From: Onthophagus taurus
Taxonomy: Eukaryota; Arthropoda; Insecta; Coleoptera; Scarabaeidae
Direction: 5' to 3'
Assembly: GCF_036711975.1 (NCBI RefSeq)
Contig: NW_027248940.1
Coordinates: forward strand, 5,704,001 to 5,768,000
DNA length: 64,000 nucleotides
In this document: piece after piece, positions 61,819 through 64,000 of the stretch
Position numbering within the stretch: the first letter of the stretch is position 1
Layout of the letters: every line of letters starts with the position of its first letter
Program-made: the position numbers and the translations under genes
The notes under the pieces: model-generated
Told to the model about the DNA's origin: nothing
Database searches by the model: none
The model's input: only the letters and a program-made list of their open reading frames with translations

Positions 61819-63206
61819 ATGGTCGATACAAATCGTAATAAACGTTTGGTAGTGGATTATTTTTTAAACGATGATGATTTAACATCACACAAAGTTATCC
61901 TCAATATAAACAGCCACCGATCCGAAACAATAATTATTATGAAAAAATTACACCAAACTATAGATTAAGTGAATTCAAAATCCAGTTTAGGATGTCCAAG
62001 ACAACTTTCGACGCATGTAAATTTGAACAATTATTGCCAACAAAGATATAACATTATTATAAATTTAGGAATTGTCAGGACAAGTTTTTCCACATCATAA
62101 GGTTCAATCGTATGTAGCTTTTGACAAGAAGATGCTCCTTACGATATGGCTGCTTGCAAAACCAGAAAGTTTCCTAGCTGTCGGAGAACGCTTTGGGGTG
62201 TCAAAGAGTACAGCGCATTATGTATTCCTTAAAATAATTTCTTTAATACTTCATTTAAAAGACCAATATATTCGTTGGCCAAATCGCCAGGAGATAGCTG
62301 CAATTGAAACAAGATTTAAATCACGTTCTGGTAAATACATAAAGGGGAGATAACATAGTTTATCTTGTACTTATATTAAAAATGTCTTACAGGCATTCCT
62401 GGTATAGTTGGAGCTATTGATGGAAACCACATTATTATAAAACAGCCTATTAACAATCCTATAGATTACTACAACAGAAAAGAACAACATTCAGTGATAT
62501 TACAAGCTGTTTGTGATGACAAGTGTGTACTAACTGATATATTTGTGGGGATGCCTGGACGAATGCATGACGCTAGAGTCTTTCGTAATAGCCCACTGTT
62601 CCAGAAGTTACGTGACCACCCACCATTATTATTACCTCATCAGCATATTTTAGGGGATGCTGCATATCCTTTGATGACTAGCCTACTAAAGCCATATCTA
62701 GATAATGGACATTTAACAAGGGTACAGTCGACTTTTAATGTACGCCTCAACAGTCAAAGATCAGCGATTGAACGAGCATTTTCATTATTAAAAGGTACTA
62801 TTTTATTTTTAGTGATTTATTTTATTTTTTTCGCTACCATTTAGTATTGCACTGTTTTATTTCTAATAACTTATTTTATATTGGATATATCAACTTTGCA
62901 TTTAAAGGCCTTGTACCGTGGATTATTTCATGAATGCCCTTATTATGTAAAGAACTTATAATGGTTAAACTTTTAGGAAAGTGGGGACGGTTAAAATATC
63001 TGGACATGTCTCTGAGACAAGAAATTCCAAATGTTATTGCGGTATGTTGTATTCTGCATGATTTTGTTTTGAAGCATGATCACATGGAAATAGATGATGA
63101 AAATGAGACTCAGGACTGCAGACAGAAAAACAACGATCATAACGAACGTAACACTGGTTCCTTAAAGCGAAATTTCATTGCCTCACTTTTGGTACCCTCA
63201 CAATAA
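61819..63206 (+). pseudogene. Harbinger-2 transposase (DDE_Tnp_4 type)
   Basis: Exon 1 starts at ATG 61819 (MVDTNRNKRLVVDYFLNDDD), shifts frame near 61930 to YYEKITPNYRLSEFKIQFRM, and meets a stop at 62047. It then resumes with VAFDKKMLLTIWLLAKPESF and VGERFGVSKSTAHYVFLKII (HTH). A 62-nt intron is 62331-62392. Exon 2 (62393-62794) has GIVGAIDGNHIIIKQP (first Asp), MPGRMHDARVFRNS and ILGDAAYPLM (second Asp) and NSQRSAIERAFSLLKG (Glu). A 183-nt intron is 62795-62977. Exon 3 runs from KWGRLKYLDM to ASLLVPSQ. Both introns are GT-AG and in phase. The catalytic domain is complete; only the N-terminal exon is damaged. Confidence 0.85.
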
Positions 63207-63222
63207 AACTGCTATAATAATA

Positions 63223-63483
63223 CAGTGTGATGATAAAGTTTGGAACATAATTCATAATTGCGTTATTAAATGTTTTCAGGCAATAGTTACGTTTTTATTT
63301 TTTAAAGTGAATAATCTATTTATTTATTTATTTTTTTAATTGTTGTGTGGGCTATCAATTTTTTTACATCATCATTTAAGTAGTAACTAGTTCTATGGAA
63401 AAAAGTGACCTGTCCTAGCGTTTTTCTTGAAAATATTAAATAACGCAATTATGAATTATATTCCAGACTTTATCACCACAGTG
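63223..63483. mobile_element. MITE with 57-bp inverted repeats
   Basis: A 261-bp non-coding element flanked by TA (63221-63222, 63484-63485). Arms begin CAGTGTGATGATAAAG and (reverse complement) CACTGTGGTGATAAAG and both contain ATTCATAATTGCGTTATT. TA duplication and size suggest a Tc1/mariner-derived MITE. It sits between the two Harbinger-2 genes. Confidence 0.85.
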
Positions 63484-63589
63484 TACATTATTGGTTATAA
63501 AAATAAAGTAAATATGTAATAAATGTTGTATTTACATGTAATAATTTATTATAACTAATTACAATCTGTTTTTTTATATACTTATGTAT

Positions 63590-64000
63590 ACTAGGTTTAT
63601 AAACACATAAAAAAATTCTTTATAAATTTAAATATTTTTTGAAAAGTTCTAATTTCTCTCTTTGAATTTTATTGTATTCCTCTAAACTTACACGTATCTT
63701 TTTCACTTCTTCCAACTTTTCTTCTTCTAGTTCAAGTTGCCTTTTTCTAAATACATCAAAACTTTTTTTTTTTGAGGGCCTGTAGGTGTATTCGATCGTG
63801 AATCTTGTTCGAAATCCTGTGCAGCTCCCAGCCCAGGCGATCGTACATCATCATCACTCTGGGTTTGAAATGAAGATACAGTACAATCAATATTGATTGT
63901 TTTATCCTCAGTAAATATTTCATTGAATCTATTATAATACTCCCAACTGATGTGTCCTCTTCCAGTGCTCCGTTTTTTGTTATTATCTATAATTCCTTTG
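63590..64000 (-). pseudogene. Harbinger-2 partner protein, C-terminal part, cut by right edge
   Basis: From the edge the minus strand reads RGHISWEYYNRFNEIFTEDK, the end of a Myb/SANT-like domain, then an acidic Ser-rich linker (FQTQSDDDVRSPG) and, after a one-base shift in an A run near 63760, a coiled coil (LELEEEKLEEVKKI, KIQREKLELFKKYL) to a stop near 63627. This is the usual ending of the Harbinger DNA-binding partner. Confidence 0.7.

Larger units (their letters stand above)
61819..64000 (+). mobile_element. Harbinger-2: PIF/Harbinger element running off the right edge
   Basis: The transposase gene (plus strand) and the partner-protein gene (minus strand, cut by the window end) face each other, as in Harbinger-1. 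A small MITE lies between them. The right terminus is outside the window. The left terminus was not found. Confidence 0.75.

Overview
The window looks like repeat-dense, AT-rich insect chromatin. Evidence for an insect is an odorant-receptor gene of the insect-specific 7tm_6 type near the right side, spliceosomal introns of only 53-62 nt, and a transposon set (P/THAP9-like, DUF4817-type mariner, piggyBac, PIF/Harbinger, Gypsy, Copia, Polinton-like) typical of arthropods. A beetle would fit, but the sequence does not prove the order. Apart from the odorant receptor at 59.05-60.47 kb and possibly the THAP-domain gene cut by the left edge, essentially all coding sequence belongs to mobile elements.

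Left part, 1-18 kb. One P-element-like (THAP9-like) transposase gene on the minus strand, P1, is spread over 15 kb (2576-17767). Its first intron holds a CR1-like LINE (11871-14370) and a complete mariner with about 480-bp inverted repeats (14967-17338). Its coding exon is split by a Gypsy element (Gypsy-1, 3403-10402) flanked by the 5-bp duplication CTATT. The 5' LTR of that Gypsy is itself split by a further insertion (7771-10329), a deletion derivative of another P-like element (P2) carrying a piece of another LTR element.

Middle, 18.9-46.7 kb. A decayed Gypsy (Gypsy-2) contains a young Gag-only LTR element (19678-21968). A second spread-out P-like gene, P3 (25289-40580), is interrupted by a Copia (duplication ATAGC), a Harbinger (duplication TAA/TTA), a piggyBac (TTAA) and a structurally intact Gypsy with identical 370-bp LTRs (Gypsy-3, duplication ATGT). 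Then follow a piggyBac fragment, a small foldback element and two more P-like transposase copies (P4, P5).

Right part, 46.7-64 kb. A truncated Gypsy (Gypsy-4) and an internally deleted mariner (49552-51375) are followed by a 6.9-kb virus-like Polinton-type gene island (51679-58614). The island has capsid-type genes in one direction, inverted similarity at its ends, and no polymerase or integrase. After it come the odorant receptor, a small tandem repeat, an LTR-element tail, and a Harbinger (61819 to beyond the right edge) that contains a 261-bp MITE.

Most insertions point the same way (coding strand minus). Together with the deep nesting, this raises the possibility that the locus is a transposon trap or piRNA-cluster-like region. 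That is an inference which small-RNA data would settle.
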